From NCBI RefSeq assembly GCF_038150125.1, contig NZ_JBBVMF010000004.1, positions 124,001 to 188,000 on the forward strand: a stretch of 64,000 nt of DNA. Direction: 5' to 3'. This document shows, one piece after another, positions 63,758 to 64,000 of this stretch (position 1 is the stretch's first letter; every line of letters starts with the position of its first letter). Origin of the DNA: SW132 sp038150125 (lineage in GTDB: Bacteria; Bacteroidota; Rhodothermia; Balneolales; Balneolaceae). Below the pieces are notes generated by a model that saw only the letters and a list, made by a program, of their open reading frames with translations, did no database searches and was not told the origin of the DNA. The translations under genes were made by a program, and so were the position numbers.

Positions 63758-64000
63758 ATGTTCAAAGACAACACACTCGAAAATGACGTCATTCTCATCA
63801 CAGGCGGCGGAAGCGGTCTCGGGCTTTCAATGGCCAAAAAGTTTGTTGACCTTGGAGCTGATATAGCCATCTGTGGCAGAACGGAAGAGAAATTGAAGAA
63901 CGCAACAGAGAAACTGGCGGATTTTGGAACGAACGTTCGATGGTATCAGGTGGATGTGCGGGATTATGAAAAAGTCGGTGAGATGATCCGGCAAATTGTA
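63758..64000 (+). CDS. SDR-family oxidoreductase, probably 2,4-dienoyl-CoA reductase-like (partial, runs off right edge)
   Basis: 81 residues visible from ATG 63758. The NAD(P) motif is in NDVILITGGGSGLGLSMAKK and the second strand in ADIAICGRTEEKLKNATEKL. TGGGSGLG and an Arg after the second strand (CGRTEEKL) suit NADPH-using SDRs such as peroxisomal-type 2,4-dienoyl-CoA reductase. The fatty-acid context supports that role. The catalytic YxxxK lies past the edge. Confidence 0.8.
   Translation, partial: MFKDNTLENDVILITGGGSGLGLSMAKKFVDLGADIAICGRTEEKLKNATEKLADFGTNVRWYQVDVRDYEKVGEMIRQIV

Overview
The window looks like a chromosomal segment from a marine or halophilic member of the Balneolaeota (Balneolaceae) or a close relative in the Bacteroidota/Rhodothermota assemblage. 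Three features point there. Several secreted proteins end in a type IX secretion (T9SS) sorting domain with the YPNPFN motif (2580-4429, 44051-45421). The division/cell-wall cluster has the classical order. The intergenic regions are rich in imperfect palindromic repeats. Many starts carry clear Shine-Dalgarno sequences. The genus assignment is inference only.

Layout. 1-4429 (minus): the 5' part of a large secreted M6-like metallopeptidase that runs off the left edge, then two translationally coupled T9SS-sorted proteins. 4430-5660: repeat-rich spacer with a terminator. 5661-20937 (minus): a 13-gene dcw cluster, mraZ-rsmH-ftsL-ftsI-murE-mraY-murD-ftsW-murG-murC-ftsQ-ftsA-ftsZ, with a convincing MraZ operator upstream (GTGGK three times at exact 10-bp spacing). 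Most junctions overlap by a few bases; murF, murB and ddl are absent. 21.4-22.7 kb: tandem 195-bp repeats and a decayed toxin-antitoxin-like pair. 22.7-29.3 kb: housekeeping genes (RNA methyltransferase, FKBP, CoA-binding protein, DUF971, TIM-barrel isomerase with a frameshifted leader, phosphofructokinase). 29.5-39 kb: accessory genes (duplicated-domain lipoprotein, SARP/TolB-like/TPR membrane regulator, cupin, CMD-family peroxidases, DUF3179). Two genes here are broken, an AraC regulator by a homopolymer frameshift and a peroxidase by an in-frame stop, and there is a 1.1-kb nest of small terminal-inverted-repeat elements. 39-48 kb: DsbD, a two-component system, a T9SS glycoside hydrolase flanked by direct repeats, and adenine deaminase. 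48.3-51 kb: two paralogous pilin-like genes flanking an AT-rich O-antigen-ligase/O-oligosaccharyltransferase gene, a candidate pilin glycosylation cassette. 51.5-56.5 kb: two beta-propeller proteins, tRNA-Leu(CAA) with a decayed duplicate 1.5 kb away, a creatininase-like enzyme and DUF2892. 56.5-64 kb: a fatty-acid beta-oxidation locus (thioesterase, acyl-CoA synthetase, FadN-type bifunctional enzyme, thiolase, SDR) interrupted by a compact DUF559 nuclease cassette with palindromic inverted ends.

The genes worth most follow-up are the pilin/ligase/pilin cassette, the DUF559 cassette whose end sequences also occur as solo and paired non-coding copies elsewhere in the window, and an eight-copy dispersed element made of two ACATGnnATGT palindromes held about 82 bp apart. 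Three reading-frame lesions are seen, two at homopolymer runs, so sequencing error must be excluded before calling those genes dead. All assignments come from reading the sequence; no database search was run.
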